DNA from: Streptomyces erythrochromogenes
GTDB taxonomy: Bacteria > Actinomycetota > Actinomycetes > Streptomycetales > Streptomycetaceae
Direction of reading: 5' to 3'
DNA: 64,000 nt
Assembly: GCF_036170895.1 (NCBI RefSeq)
Contig: NZ_CP108036.1
Coordinates: forward strand, 558,001 to 622,000
Part shown: piece by piece, positions 42,519-50,513 of the stretch
How the letters are laid out: every line of letters starts with the position of its first letter
Numbering within the stretch: position 1 is the stretch's first letter
Program-made: the position numbers and the translations under genes
The notes under the pieces: generated by a model
What the model was told of the DNA's origin: nothing
Database searches by the model: none
Seen by the model: the letters and a program-made list of their open reading frames with translations, nothing else

Positions 42519-43757
42519 GTGACCGACTTCGTCAAGCACCTGCCCCGGGCATCGATACCCGAGGGCGCGGTCCGGTTCTGGGACGTCGACGGCGCCCGGC
42601 GCTGGCTCGGCGCCCGGGCCCCGGCCGCTTTCGCACCCGTCCGCGGAGCCTGGCTCCTCGGCACTCTGGTCATCCTCTCCCTCGTCCTGACGTCCTGGAA
42701 CGGCGCGCAGGCCGCCGGTCTCGCCGCCGGCCGGCCCGGTTACGCCCTGGTCGTCCTACTGGCCGCCCTGCCGGTTTGGTTCCGGTACCTGCCCGCGGGC
42801 GTCCTGGCCGCCGCTCCCGTCCTCGCCGCGGACGCCGCCCTCGCGGCGGCCCGCGTCTCCGGCGTCGCGGGCAGGACCGGCCGGGCCCTGGTCGTCGCCG
42901 GCTGCGCGTGGGCGTTCACCGGGGCCCTGCTGCGGCTGCGCGCCCGCCGCCGCCAGCGCGAACTGTCCCTCGCCGCCGCCGGATCGGCCCGGTTCGCGCT
43001 GCCGTCCCCGCTCCCGGCCGCGCACCGGCGCCGCGGGCTGACGGGCATCGTCCTCGGATCCCTGTGCTGTGCCGCGGCCGCCGTGGCCCTGGCGGGGACG
43101 CGGGTGCACCCGGACCCGTACGACCTGTCCGGCCGGCAGGTGTTCGCCGGGGCGCTGCTGGTCGTCGGCTCGGCGCTGCTCGGCCGGGGACTGGGCAGTC
43201 ACCGGGCGGCGCGGCGCCTGCACGCCCGGCCGCAGCCCGCGCTGCTGGTCGGCGTGCGCAAGGCTCCGTCGGGGCACCTCTGGCTGTACCCGGACGCCGC
43301 CACCCGCAGCGCTCCCCCGCTGATCTCCCACTCCGGGACGGCCCGGAACTCCCGCACGGGACAGCGCACGCTCTTCGCCGGCTCCGGACGGAGCCTGCGC
43401 ACGGCGCACCACGACGTCGACCTCCTTGCGGAGCCGGTCGAGGCCGTCCTCTACGGGGTCGTGCACGAGGGGGCCGAAGTCGTCCTGGAATGCGCCGTCT
43501 ACGAGGGCGACACCCGGCTCGTCCCGCAGGTGACCGCCGCTCCGCTGCTGACGCGCCGCCGCCACGGGCTGCCCGGTTGGCAGCCGTCCACCACGTCGTT
43601 CCGCGAGCGCGTACGGGAACGGCAGCGCCTGGCGCGCGAGATGCAGGCGGAACGGGACCGGCAGCGCAAGGAGTCGCGAGGCTCCGACACCTCGGCTGCC
43701 GGCTGCGGCGGCGGCGACTGCGGCGGAGGCTGCGGCGGGTGCGGGGGGTGCGGCTGA
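42519..43757 (+). CDS. Membrane protein with Cys/Gly-rich C-terminal tail
   Basis: A 412-residue protein of unknown function. Helices at about 45-65, 70-90, 95-145 (two) and two more at 185-235 are followed by a cytosolic or exported domain (about 245-360) of beta type (VGVRKAPSGHLWLYPDA, VEAVLYGVVHEGAEVVLE). A charged coiled stretch (RERVRERQRLAREMQAERDR) follows. The last 17 residues are CGGGDCGGGCGGCGGCG, six Cys among Gly, a likely metal-binding or disulfide tail. GTG 42519 has no Shine-Dalgarno; CATACT six bases earlier may make it leaderless. It is downstream of and possibly independent from sigJ. Confidence 0.75.
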   Translation: MTDFVKHLPRASIPEGAVRFWDVDGARRWLGARAPAAFAPVRGAWLLGTLVILSLVLTSWNGAQAAGLAAGRPGYALVVLLAALPVWFRYLPAGVLAAAPVLAADAALAAARVSGVAGRTGRALVVAGCAWAFTGALLRLRARRRQRELSLAAAGSARFALPSPLPAAHRRRGLTGIVLGSLCCAAAAVALAGTRVHPDPYDLSGRQVFAGALLVVGSALLGRGLGSHRAARRLHARPQPALLVGVRKAPSGHLWLYPDAATRSAPPLISHSGTARNSRTGQRTLFAGSGRSLRTAHHDVDLLAEPVEAVLYGVVHEGAEVVLECAVYEGDTRLVPQVTAAPLLTRRRHGLPGWQPSTTSFRERVRERQRLAREMQAERDRQRKESRGSDTSAAGCGGGDCGGGCGGCGGCG

Positions 43758-43826
43758 CGAATCCTCCAGGGGCGTCTTGTCGATCAGGCCGGATCAGGGA
43801 GCGCGGCATGATCGGCGGGACGGCCC

Positions 43827-44549
43827 TCAGGGGGTGAGCAGGACGTCCAGTTCCTCCAGTGCGCCCTCGGCGATCCGCCGGGTCAGCGCCTCGGCGCGGG
43901 CGGCGTCGCCCTCGCGCACCGCCTCGGCCACCTGGACGTGCAGGGTGACGGCGGCGGGGTCGGGGTCGTGGAACATCACCTCGTGTTCGGTGCGCCCTGT
44001 CAGGACCTCGGCGACGACGTCCCCGAGCCGGGCGAACATCTCGTTCCCCGAGGCGTTCAGCACCACGCGGTGGAACGCGATGTCGTGCTGCAGATAGCCC
44101 TCGAGCTGGTGGCCGCGCGAGGTGCGGACCATGCCGAGGGCCGCCGCGGTGAGGTCGGCGCAGTGCTGCGGCGTGGCCAGGGTCGCGGCCAGGCCGGCCG
44201 CCACCGGCTCGATGGCGGAGCGCAGCACGGTGAGGGAGCGCAGCTGCCGGGGCCGGTCGGGGCCGGCCAGCCGCCAGCGGATCACCCGCGGGTCGTAGAC
44301 GTTCCACGTGGCGGTCGGGCGCACCGTGACGCCGACGCGGCGGCGGGACTCGACCAGGTGCATCGACTCCAGCACGCGGACGACCTCGCGCACCACCGTG
44401 CGGGAGGCGTCGAAGCGTTCGGCGATCTCGTCGGTGCGCAGGACGCTGCCCGGGGGATACTCCCCCGCGGCGATGGCGAGGCCGATCGTGTCCAGCACGT
44501 GGGAGTGGAGGCCCTGGCCGGGACCGCTTTCGGCGCCTTCGGTGGTCAT
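43827..44549 (-). CDS. gntR: FadR-type GntR regulator of gluconate genes
   Basis: A 240-residue regulator: winged helix-turn-helix (LDTIGLAIAAGEYPPGSVLR, DEIAERFDASRTVVREVVRVLESMHLV, RRVGVTV) followed by an all-helical FCD effector domain (about 95-235) with DIAFHRVVLNASGN and HVQVAEAVREGD, whose His and Asp residues usually hold a metal. It is divergent from gluconokinase, so gluconate or 6-phosphogluconate is the likely effector. ATG 44549 lacks a ribosome site, but TATGCT lies six bases before it on the minus strand: a leaderless start. The frame is open upstream without support. Confidence 0.85.
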   Translation of the reverse strand: MTTEGAESGPGQGLHSHVLDTIGLAIAAGEYPPGSVLRTDEIAERFDASRTVVREVVRVLESMHLVESRRRVGVTVRPTATWNVYDPRVIRWRLAGPDRPRQLRSLTVLRSAIEPVAAGLAATLATPQHCADLTAAALGMVRTSRGHQLEGYLQHDIAFHRVVLNASGNEMFARLGDVVAEVLTGRTEHEVMFHDPDPAAVTLHVQVAEAVREGDAARAEALTRRIAEGALEELDVLLTP

Positions 44550-44608
44550 GGCGCAAGCATACGGTGACGACCCGTCGGGCAAAAGATGTGACGTTTTCGG
44601 CCCTGGGC

Positions 44609-44627
44609 TTGAATACGTAGTACTTAA
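44609..44627. promoter_or_regulatory. Candidate GntR operator
   Basis: TTGAATACGTAGTACTTAA is a 19-bp imperfect palindrome (outer TT-A-TAC / GTA-T-AA) in the 131-bp gap between divergent gntR and gntK. It shares the AGTAC core with the gluconate-regulator sites known in corynebacteria (TATGATAGTACCAAT). It is AT-rich against a very GC-rich background. Confidence 0.55.
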
Positions 44628-44680
44628 TGCGCTTCAGTGGTGCCGCACGAACCGATGTCGACGAGGACAGCGAGGTGGAC

Positions 44681-45202
44681 GTGAGCACCCAGCGCGTCAT
44701 TGTGGTGATGGGCGTGGCCGGCACGGGCAAGACGACCGTGGGCCGGCTGCTCGCGCAACGTCTCGGCCTTCCCTACGCGGAGGGCGACGCCTTCCACCCG
44801 GCGGCCAACGTCGCCAAGATGGCGGCCGGCCACCCGCTGGACGACGTGGACCGGTGGCCCTGGCTGGACGCCGTGGGCGAGTGGATCCGCAACCGCGCCG
44901 GGATGAGCGGCGGTGTGATCGCCGCGTCCTCGCTCAAGCGCGTCTACCGCGACCGGCTGCGCGCAGCGGCCCCCCGGGCCGTCTTCGTGCATCTCACCGG
45001 TGAACGGGCGCTGATCGAGGAGCGGATGGCGGCGCGCAAGGGCCACTTCATGCCCACCACCCTGCTGGAGTCGCAGTTCGCCACGCTGGAGCCGCTCCAG
45101 GACGACGAGCTCGGCGTCGCGGTCGACGTGGCCGGGTCTCCGGAAGACGTCACCGAGCGGGCCCTGGCCGCGCTGGGCCGGCTCGACACACCCGAGAGCT
45201 GA
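44681..45202 (+). CDS. gntK: Gluconokinase
   Basis: Phosphorylates D-gluconate to 6-phosphogluconate for the pentose phosphate pathway. The 173-residue product has P-loop GVAGTGKTTVGRLLA, EGDAFHPAANVAKMAAGHPLDDVDRWPWLD (the signature of GntK/IdnK kinases), ASSLKRVYRDRLR and LIEERMAARKGHFMPTTLLESQFATLEPL. GTG 44681 follows GAGGTGG at a usual distance; an ATG 54 bases upstream would add residues of no homology. It is followed after 12 bp by the permease, forming an operon divergent from gntR. Confidence 0.93.
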   Translation: MSTQRVIVVMGVAGTGKTTVGRLLAQRLGLPYAEGDAFHPAANVAKMAAGHPLDDVDRWPWLDAVGEWIRNRAGMSGGVIAASSLKRVYRDRLRAAAPRAVFVHLTGERALIEERMAARKGHFMPTTLLESQFATLEPLQDDELGVAVDVAGSPEDVTERALAALGRLDTPES

Positions 45203-45214
45203 GGGAACGTCACC

Positions 45215-46618
45215 GTGACCAGTCTCAGCGTCCCGGCACTGGCGGCCGCCGCCGGCACCGTGCCGATCACCTCCGCCGGCAACACCCGGCTCGGGATCGC
45301 CGTCCTCGCCGCCATCGCCCTCATCGTCCTGCTCATCACCCGCCTCAAACTGCACGCCTTCCTGGCGCTCACGCTCGGCTCGCTGGCCCTCGGGGTCTTC
45401 GCGGGCGCGCCCCCGGCCAAGACCATCGCCAGCTTCACCGCCGGACTCGGTGCCACGGTCGCGGGAGTCGGCGTACTGATCGCGCTCGGCGCGATCCTCG
45501 GCAAGCTGCTCGCGGACTCGGGCGGCGCGGACGAGATCGTCGACACCATCCTGGCCCGCGCCAAGGGCCGGGCCATGCCGTGGGCGATGGTGCTCATCGC
45601 GTCGGTGATCGGGCTGCCGCTCTTCTTCGAGGTCGGCATCGTGCTGCTGATCCCGGTGGTGCTGCTCGTGGCCAAGCGGGGGAACTACTCCCTGATGCGG
45701 ATCGGCATCCCGGCGCTGGCCGGCCTGTCCGTGATGCACGGCCTGATACCGCCGCACCCCGGACCCCTCGTCGCCATCGACGCGCTCCACGCGAACCTGG
45801 GCGTCACCCTCGCGCTCGGAGTGGTCGTCGCCATCCCGACCGTGATCATCGCCGGGCCGCTGTTCTCCCGGTACGCGGCGCGGTGGGTGGACATCCCGGC
45901 GCCGGAGGAGATGGTCGCCCGGGCCCGCCCCTCGGCCGAGCCGGGGCACCGACCGCGGTTCGGGGCGACGGTGTTCACCGTGCTGCTGCCCGTGGCCCTG
46001 ATGCTGGTCAAGGCCCTGGTCGACATCGTGGTCGACGATCCCGCGAACCCCGTGCAGCGCGTGGCCGACGTCGCCGGCTCCCCGCTGAACGCACTGCTCG
46101 CGGCCGTGCTGGTGGGCATGTTCACCCTCGGCCGGGCGGCCGGCTTCACCCGGGCCCGGATCTCGGTGACGGTGGAGAAGTCGCTCGCCCCGATCGCCGG
46201 AATCCTGCTGATCGTCGGCGCCGGCGGCGGCTTCAAGCAGACCCTCATCGACGTGGGCGTGGGCCGGATGATCCTGGACCTGTCGCAGAACTGGGCCGTC
46301 CCGACCCTGCTGCTGGCCTGGCTGATCGCCGTGGCCATCCGGCTGGCCACGGGCTCGGCGACCGTGGCCACCATCTCGGCGGCCGGTCTGGTGGCCCCGC
46401 TCGCGGCGGACATGTCCACCACCGGGACCGCACTGCTGGTCCTCGCCATCGGCTCCGGCTCGCTCTTCTTCAGCCACGTCAACGACGCCGGTTTCTGGCT
46501 GGTCAAGGAGTACTTCGGGATGACCGTCGGGCAGACCGTGAAGACCTGGTCGGTGATGGAGACGGTGATCTCGGTGGTAGGCCTGGGCTGCGTCCTGCTG
46601 CTGTCACTCGTGCTGTAG
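45215..46618 (+). CDS. gntP: Gluconate:H+ symporter (GntP family)
   Basis: Imports gluconate for the kinase encoded before it. The 467-residue protein has about 12-14 helices and the GntP motifs GATVAGVGVLIALGAILGKLLADSGGADEIV, GLPLFFEVGIVLLIPVVLLVAKR, GLIPPHPGPLVAIDAL, GGGFKQTLIDVGVG and ATGSATVATISAAGLVAPL. GTG 45215 has GAGGGAA upstream. Perfect tandem repeats begin 27 bp after its stop. Confidence 0.93.
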   Translation: MTSLSVPALAAAAGTVPITSAGNTRLGIAVLAAIALIVLLITRLKLHAFLALTLGSLALGVFAGAPPAKTIASFTAGLGATVAGVGVLIALGAILGKLLADSGGADEIVDTILARAKGRAMPWAMVLIASVIGLPLFFEVGIVLLIPVVLLVAKRGNYSLMRIGIPALAGLSVMHGLIPPHPGPLVAIDALHANLGVTLALGVVVAIPTVIIAGPLFSRYAARWVDIPAPEEMVARARPSAEPGHRPRFGATVFTVLLPVALMLVKALVDIVVDDPANPVQRVADVAGSPLNALLAAVLVGMFTLGRAAGFTRARISVTVEKSLAPIAGILLIVGAGGGFKQTLIDVGVGRMILDLSQNWAVPTLLLAWLIAVAIRLATGSATVATISAAGLVAPLAADMSTTGTALLVLAIGSGSLFFSHVNDAGFWLVKEYFGMTVGQTVKTWSVMETVISVVGLGCVLLLSLVL

Positions 46619-46645
46619 GTCCTGCCGGCCCTGCAGCCGTCACGG

Positions 46646-46759
46646 GTCCTGCAGCCGGCACGGTCCTGGAGCCGTCACGGGTCCTGCAGCCGGCACGGTC
46701 CTGGAGCCGTCACGGGTCCTGCAGCCGGCACGGTCCTGGAGCCGTCACGGGTCCTGCAG
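46646..46759. repeat. Perfect 35-bp tandem repeats (three copies plus partial)
   Basis: A 35-bp unit starting GTCCTGCAGCCGGCACG recurs without change at 46646-46680, 46681-46715 and 46716-46750, with a partial fourth to 46759 and a degenerate half copy at 46630-46645. Each unit is itself two diverged halves (GTCCTGCAGCCGGCACG / GTCCTGGAGCCGTCACGG). The array lies between convergent genes, and the last copy carries the stop codon of the minus-strand gene. It is a minisatellite, not a CRISPR array, because there are no unique spacers. Confidence 0.9.
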
Positions 46760-47710
46760 TTGGGCGGCGGCGAGGGCGAGGCCGCCCGCCGCCGTCGCGC
46801 AGCGGGCTGCGAGGTTCTCGACCTCGGCGCGCAGGGCCTCCGTCTCCCGGCCCTGCCATCCCGGCGACCAGGCCGCGGCCCTGCGCAGGTGGACCGCGTG
46901 CGTGCGCAGCGCGGCGGCGTGGCCCTGCAGGCTCCCGCCCTGGGGCCGCGGCGCCGGCCGGAGCGGCCGCGGCCGCTGGGGCGGCCGGTCCGCGACACGG
47001 CGCCGGACGACGGGACCGCGATCGGGGGCCGGCCCCGCCGGGGGCCGTACGGGCAGACCCGGGCCGCTGTCGCAGAAGGCCCACAGGGCGGCGCCGAGTC
47101 CGAGGAGCGGCCGGGCCGGCTCGGCCCGGCCCGTGGCGACCTGCCAGCCGGCGTGGTCGTTGAAGGGGTTCGCGTCGGTCAGGGCGTTCCAGGCGAGGAT
47201 GTCGGCGAACGACGGCGCCAGCAGGGAGAACGCGTGCTCGGCGCCCCGCTCGCGCATGATGCCGCGGAACAGCCGGACGGCCTCGGCCTGGCGGCCGGCC
47301 TCGACGGCCCGCAGGACCGCCGCGGTGCCGGGGTCCTCCCGGAGTTCGGGGCGGTCCGTGCTCGCCGCCCGGATCCGGGCCTTGAGTCCGCAGACGGCGA
47401 TGCTGATGGCGAGGCTCTCCCGGCCGGCCAGGACTCCTGCGAGACGGCCGGCGCGAGCCGCGCCCCGGCCGCGCGCAGCCCAGCCGAGGCCCGCCGGATC
47501 GGTGAGGGTGCGCAGCAGGGTGCGCCAACCCCGCCTGCTGCGGCCGCCCCTGGCGAGCGCCGTCACGGGCAGGCGGGCGCCGAAGGCCAGGCCGGAGGCG
47601 TAGCGGGCGGCCTCGCCGACCGCGTCGGCGGCGTCGGCAAGTGCGCGGCACGGGGCGTCGAGCTGGTCGGCGTCCGGGGCGGTGGACGCGGAGGTCGCGG
47701 CGTCGGACAT
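46745..47710 (-). CDS. Hypothetical protein linked to a P450
   Basis: A 321-residue protein I do not recognise. It is soluble and helical: CRALADAADAVGEAARYASG at the start, Arg-rich segments, then EDPGTAAVLRAVEAGRQAEAVRLFRGIMRERGAEHAFSLLAPS and ADILAWNALTDANPFNDHAGWQVATG, a well-formed conserved-looking core. A Pro/Arg-rich linker leads to a final helix pair (LRTHAVHLRRAAAWSPGW, EALRAEVENLAARCATAAGGLALAAAQLQ). The stop codon lies inside the 35-bp repeat array, so repeat expansion may have changed the C-terminus. ATG 47710 has GAGGA. It is 105 bp downstream of a P450 on the same strand, suggesting one pathway. Confidence 0.65.
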   Translation of the reverse strand: MSDAATSASTAPDADQLDAPCRALADAADAVGEAARYASGLAFGARLPVTALARGGRSRRGWRTLLRTLTDPAGLGWAARGRGAARAGRLAGVLAGRESLAISIAVCGLKARIRAASTDRPELREDPGTAAVLRAVEAGRQAEAVRLFRGIMRERGAEHAFSLLAPSFADILAWNALTDANPFNDHAGWQVATGRAEPARPLLGLGAALWAFCDSGPGLPVRPPAGPAPDRGPVVRRRVADRPPQRPRPLRPAPRPQGGSLQGHAAALRTHAVHLRRAAAWSPGWQGRETEALRAEVENLAARCATAAGGLALAAAQLQDP

Positions 47711-47815
47711 GGGATCCTCGTGGGTTTCGGCAGGGACGTGAAGGCGTACGGGGCAGGGCGGTGCAGGAGGTGCGGGTCGTGCGGATGAGGCGGCGGCGCC
47801 GACGGGGAGACCGCG

Positions 47816-49438
47816 TCAGCGGCGGGTGAGGACGAGCCGGATGCCGTGCGGATCGAGCGTCACGGGCAGTGGTCCGACCGGGTCCAGGACCGGCCTGACG
47901 CCGGTGACCCGGTGGCCCCGCAGCACCTCTGCGCAGAACGCGGCGGTGATCATCAGTCCGAGCTGGTCGCCCGGGCAGCGGCCGCCGCCGTGGCTGAAGG
48001 GCGCCATCCGGATGTCCTGGTCGGCCCCCGGGTTCTTCCACCGGCCCGGTACGAAGACATGGGCGGCCGGTACCCGCTCGGGGTCGCGCTGGTGGAACGC
48101 GGCGGGCAGGAGCACCGAGGTGCCGGCCGGGTGGCGCACGCCGCGCCATTCGGTCTCGCCGCGGGTGACACGGATCAGGTCGGGCACCACCGGATACAGC
48201 CGCAGCGACTCGCGGACGCAGGCCCGCAGCCTGGGCAGTTCGCCCCGGGCCGGCCCGGCGGCGACCTCGGCGGCCGCTTCGGCGGCGGCCGCGTCCTGTT
48301 CGCAGGGGTGCGCGCCGAGCAGCAGCAGCGTGCGCAGCACGGTGTCAGGAACGGCGTCCATGGCCAGGAGCCAGAGCCGGGCCTCGTCGCCGGGGTCGAC
48401 GGCGCCTTCGCGGTCGGTGGGGTCGGCGTGGCGGGCGGCGCGGCCTGCGAGGGTGTCGTCCCCGGCGTGCCGGACGTATTCCCCGATGCGGGCGCGGGCC
48501 TTGTCGTGCACCGAGCGCGCGGCGCGCCTCGGGCCGCCGCGCAGGCGCTTGTCCTCGGCACGCAGTTGGGTGAGCCATCCGGCGAGTTCGTCGTCCTCGG
48601 CGGCGGGGTCGCCGAGGACGATCCGCCGGGCGGCCCTGTTCACGGCGTGCCGGGCGCGGGCGAGTTCGAGGGTGCCGGCGGCGGTGAGGTGCCGGGCCTC
48701 TTCGGCGACGGCCCTGAGGATCGGGCCGGCCGCGGGGTGCACGGGCAGTCCGGCGGCCAGCACGTCCTCGTGCATCCGCCGCCGCTCGGCCCGCTGTTCG
48801 CCGCGGACGCAGCCGGAGCCGTCCCCGTCGGGGTCGGGCTCGTGCGTGCTCAGGCCCCGGCACTTCTGCGGCGGGTCGGCTGCGAGGACGCTGACGGGTT
48901 CGGCGTAGAAGCGGCGCAGGTCCCGCGGGTCGAGGAGGACGAGGAGCGTCTTCCCGGACCGGGTGCGTACGAGCGCGGGCGCGTCCCCGTGGCGTGCGCG
49001 CAGCGCGCGGAGCGCGGCGGCGGAGGCGCGCGCCCCGTCCGGCCGCCGGCGGCGGCGCGGGCGGGGCCGGCCGGTGCCGGAGAGCAGGGCGCCGAGGGCG
49101 GCGAACACGGTGGTCGCGGCCGCGGGGGACACGGCGGGCACGAGGAGTGCGGCGCGGCCGGCGGGCGCGGCGGGCGCCTTGCGGAGCACCGCCTTCACGG
49201 TGGTCCGCAAGGCGGGAGCCTGCGCGCCGAGCGGCGGCGCGGCCGGCCCGGGGTCCGCGGGCGGCGTTCCGGCCCGGGAGGTCGGACCGACGCGCTCTCC
49301 GGGGCGCCGGCGGACGGCCGGGCCGCCGTGCGTCCGGGTCTCGCCCCTCGCGGACCGCACCGGCAGCCCGGTCCGTTCCGCGAGGGCCCGTACGCGGGCC
49401 TTGATCCCGTCGAGGGCGGCCCCTTGGACCGTACGCAT
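47816..49438 (-). CDS. Cytochrome P450 with long N-terminal extension
   Basis: A 540-residue P450, about 130 residues longer than usual. The first 120 residues are Arg/Pro/Ala-rich with one hydrophobic segment (GRAALLVPAVSPAAATTVFAALGALLSG, about 80-108), so the enzyme may be membrane-anchored. The P450 part has ExxR in CVRESLRLYPVVPDL, the meander PERVPAAHVFVPGRWKNP and heme loop FSHGGGRCPGDQLG with the Cys ligand. The I-helix (LWLLAMDAVPDTVLRTLLLL) keeps a D-T pair but lacks the usual A-G-x-E-T. ATG 49438 has GGAGG eight bases ahead. The downstream gene is probably its partner. Substrate unknown. Confidence 0.85.
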   Translation of the reverse strand: MRTVQGAALDGIKARVRALAERTGLPVRSARGETRTHGGPAVRRRPGERVGPTSRAGTPPADPGPAAPPLGAQAPALRTTVKAVLRKAPAAPAGRAALLVPAVSPAAATTVFAALGALLSGTGRPRPRRRRRPDGARASAAALRALRARHGDAPALVRTRSGKTLLVLLDPRDLRRFYAEPVSVLAADPPQKCRGLSTHEPDPDGDGSGCVRGEQRAERRRMHEDVLAAGLPVHPAAGPILRAVAEEARHLTAAGTLELARARHAVNRAARRIVLGDPAAEDDELAGWLTQLRAEDKRLRGGPRRAARSVHDKARARIGEYVRHAGDDTLAGRAARHADPTDREGAVDPGDEARLWLLAMDAVPDTVLRTLLLLGAHPCEQDAAAAEAAAEVAAGPARGELPRLRACVRESLRLYPVVPDLIRVTRGETEWRGVRHPAGTSVLLPAAFHQRDPERVPAAHVFVPGRWKNPGADQDIRMAPFSHGGGRCPGDQLGLMITAAFCAEVLRGHRVTGVRPVLDPVGPLPVTLDPHGIRLVLTRR

Positions 49439-49526
49439 CCGTGTACCTCCGCGGCGGGAACGACGACAACGGTCGGTGACATCGGCATCACCGTACGTCT
49501 CGCCTGCGGAGCGCGCGCTCCGAGCG

Positions 49527-50366
49527 CTACACCTGGGGGATCCCGCCCGGCCCGCTGCTCCGCGTGGATCCGTCCGGGGTGAAGACGGCCTCGCGGAAGG
49601 TGGTGCGCAGGGGGCCGCGGGCGGCCGGGAGGAGGACCGCCCAGCGGTGGTGGCGGGGGGAGATCCAGACGGCGGGGCCCGGGTCGGTCGGGGCGTGGTG
49701 GGTCCAGACGCCGTGCGGGGCGGGGTGCCAGAGGAGCCCGCGGGCGGGGGTGAGTTCGCCCGTGCGGATGCGGAGGGACTCGGCCGTCCAGGCGCGGGTG
49801 AGGGGTGCCGGTGCGGGCGCCCCGCCCCTGTCACCCGGAGCACCCGGAGCACCCGGAGCACGCGGCTCGTTCACATCATTCGGCTCACTCGGCGCGCTCG
49901 GGTGCAGGAGGTGCCTCAGGAAGAGGGCGAGGTCGCCGAGGGGTGCGTGGAGGGTGCCGCCGGCGAGGCGGGTGCGGGTCATGCCGAGCGGGTTCCAGAC
50001 CCGTACGGCCGCGAGCTCGGCGAGGGTGCTGCCGGACAGGTGCTCGACGAGACGGGTGAGGGCGGCCGTGCCGCCGGGGTGGGTGAGGAGGTGGTGGGCG
50101 GTGGTCCCGGCGGGGGTGTCCGCCGCGGCCTCGTCCCCGTACGCGGTGAGCGGGGTGTGCAGCCGCAGCGCGCCCTCCTCGACGAGGGTTCCGACGGCCG
50201 GCCACAGCGCGAGGACGGCGGTGAGGCCGCCGACGTCGTGGACGTCGTCCGCGGCGCCCGAACCGGCGTGGGGGCCGTCGGGGCCGCCCACGGCCCACAC
50301 CGCCCCGGGATCGGCGGACTCCACGAGGGCCCGGACGGCGTCTGCCTGGTCGCTCAGGAGCGTCAT
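49527..50366 (-). CDS. Serine beta-lactamase/PBP-like protein lacking the catalytic residues
   Basis: A 279-residue cytosolic protein with the class C beta-lactamase/EstB layout: AVGGPDGPHAG, LALWPAVGTLVEEGALRLHTPLTAY, HHLLTHPGGTAALTRLVEHLSG, WNPLGMTRTRL, then WWisp-like C-terminal strands (GPAVWISPRHHRWAVLL). The active-site motif S-x-x-K, expected at DVGGLTAVLALWP, has Gly and Ala instead, and HTSG is HPGG. It cannot use the usual mechanism. A Pro/Ala/Gly-rich loop (APGAPGAPGDRGGAPAPAP) interrupts the fold. TAGCGT eight bases before ATG 50366 suggests a near-leaderless start. Confidence 0.75.
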   Translation of the reverse strand: MTLLSDQADAVRALVESADPGAVWAVGGPDGPHAGSGAADDVHDVGGLTAVLALWPAVGTLVEEGALRLHTPLTAYGDEAAADTPAGTTAHHLLTHPGGTAALTRLVEHLSGSTLAELAAVRVWNPLGMTRTRLAGGTLHAPLGDLALFLRHLLHPSAPSEPNDVNEPRAPGAPGAPGDRGGAPAPAPLTRAWTAESLRIRTGELTPARGLLWHPAPHGVWTHHAPTDPGPAVWISPRHHRWAVLLPAARGPLRTTFREAVFTPDGSTRSSGPGGIPQV

Positions 50367-50513
50367 GGTCGCTCACGCTAACGACCCGGGCCGCGGGCCC
50401 GTGGCAGGTCGCGCGGATCCGCCGCTCCCGCCACCCGAATGGGCCGGAAAGCCGCGGTGCCCGGACCGGAAGGAGGGGGCGGGGCCCGCGGGCGGCCCCG
50501 CCCCCTCGGCGCA

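Noticed and set aside
46630-46759. Possible CRISPR array
   Set aside because: Copies are directly adjacent with no unique spacers and there are no cas genes.
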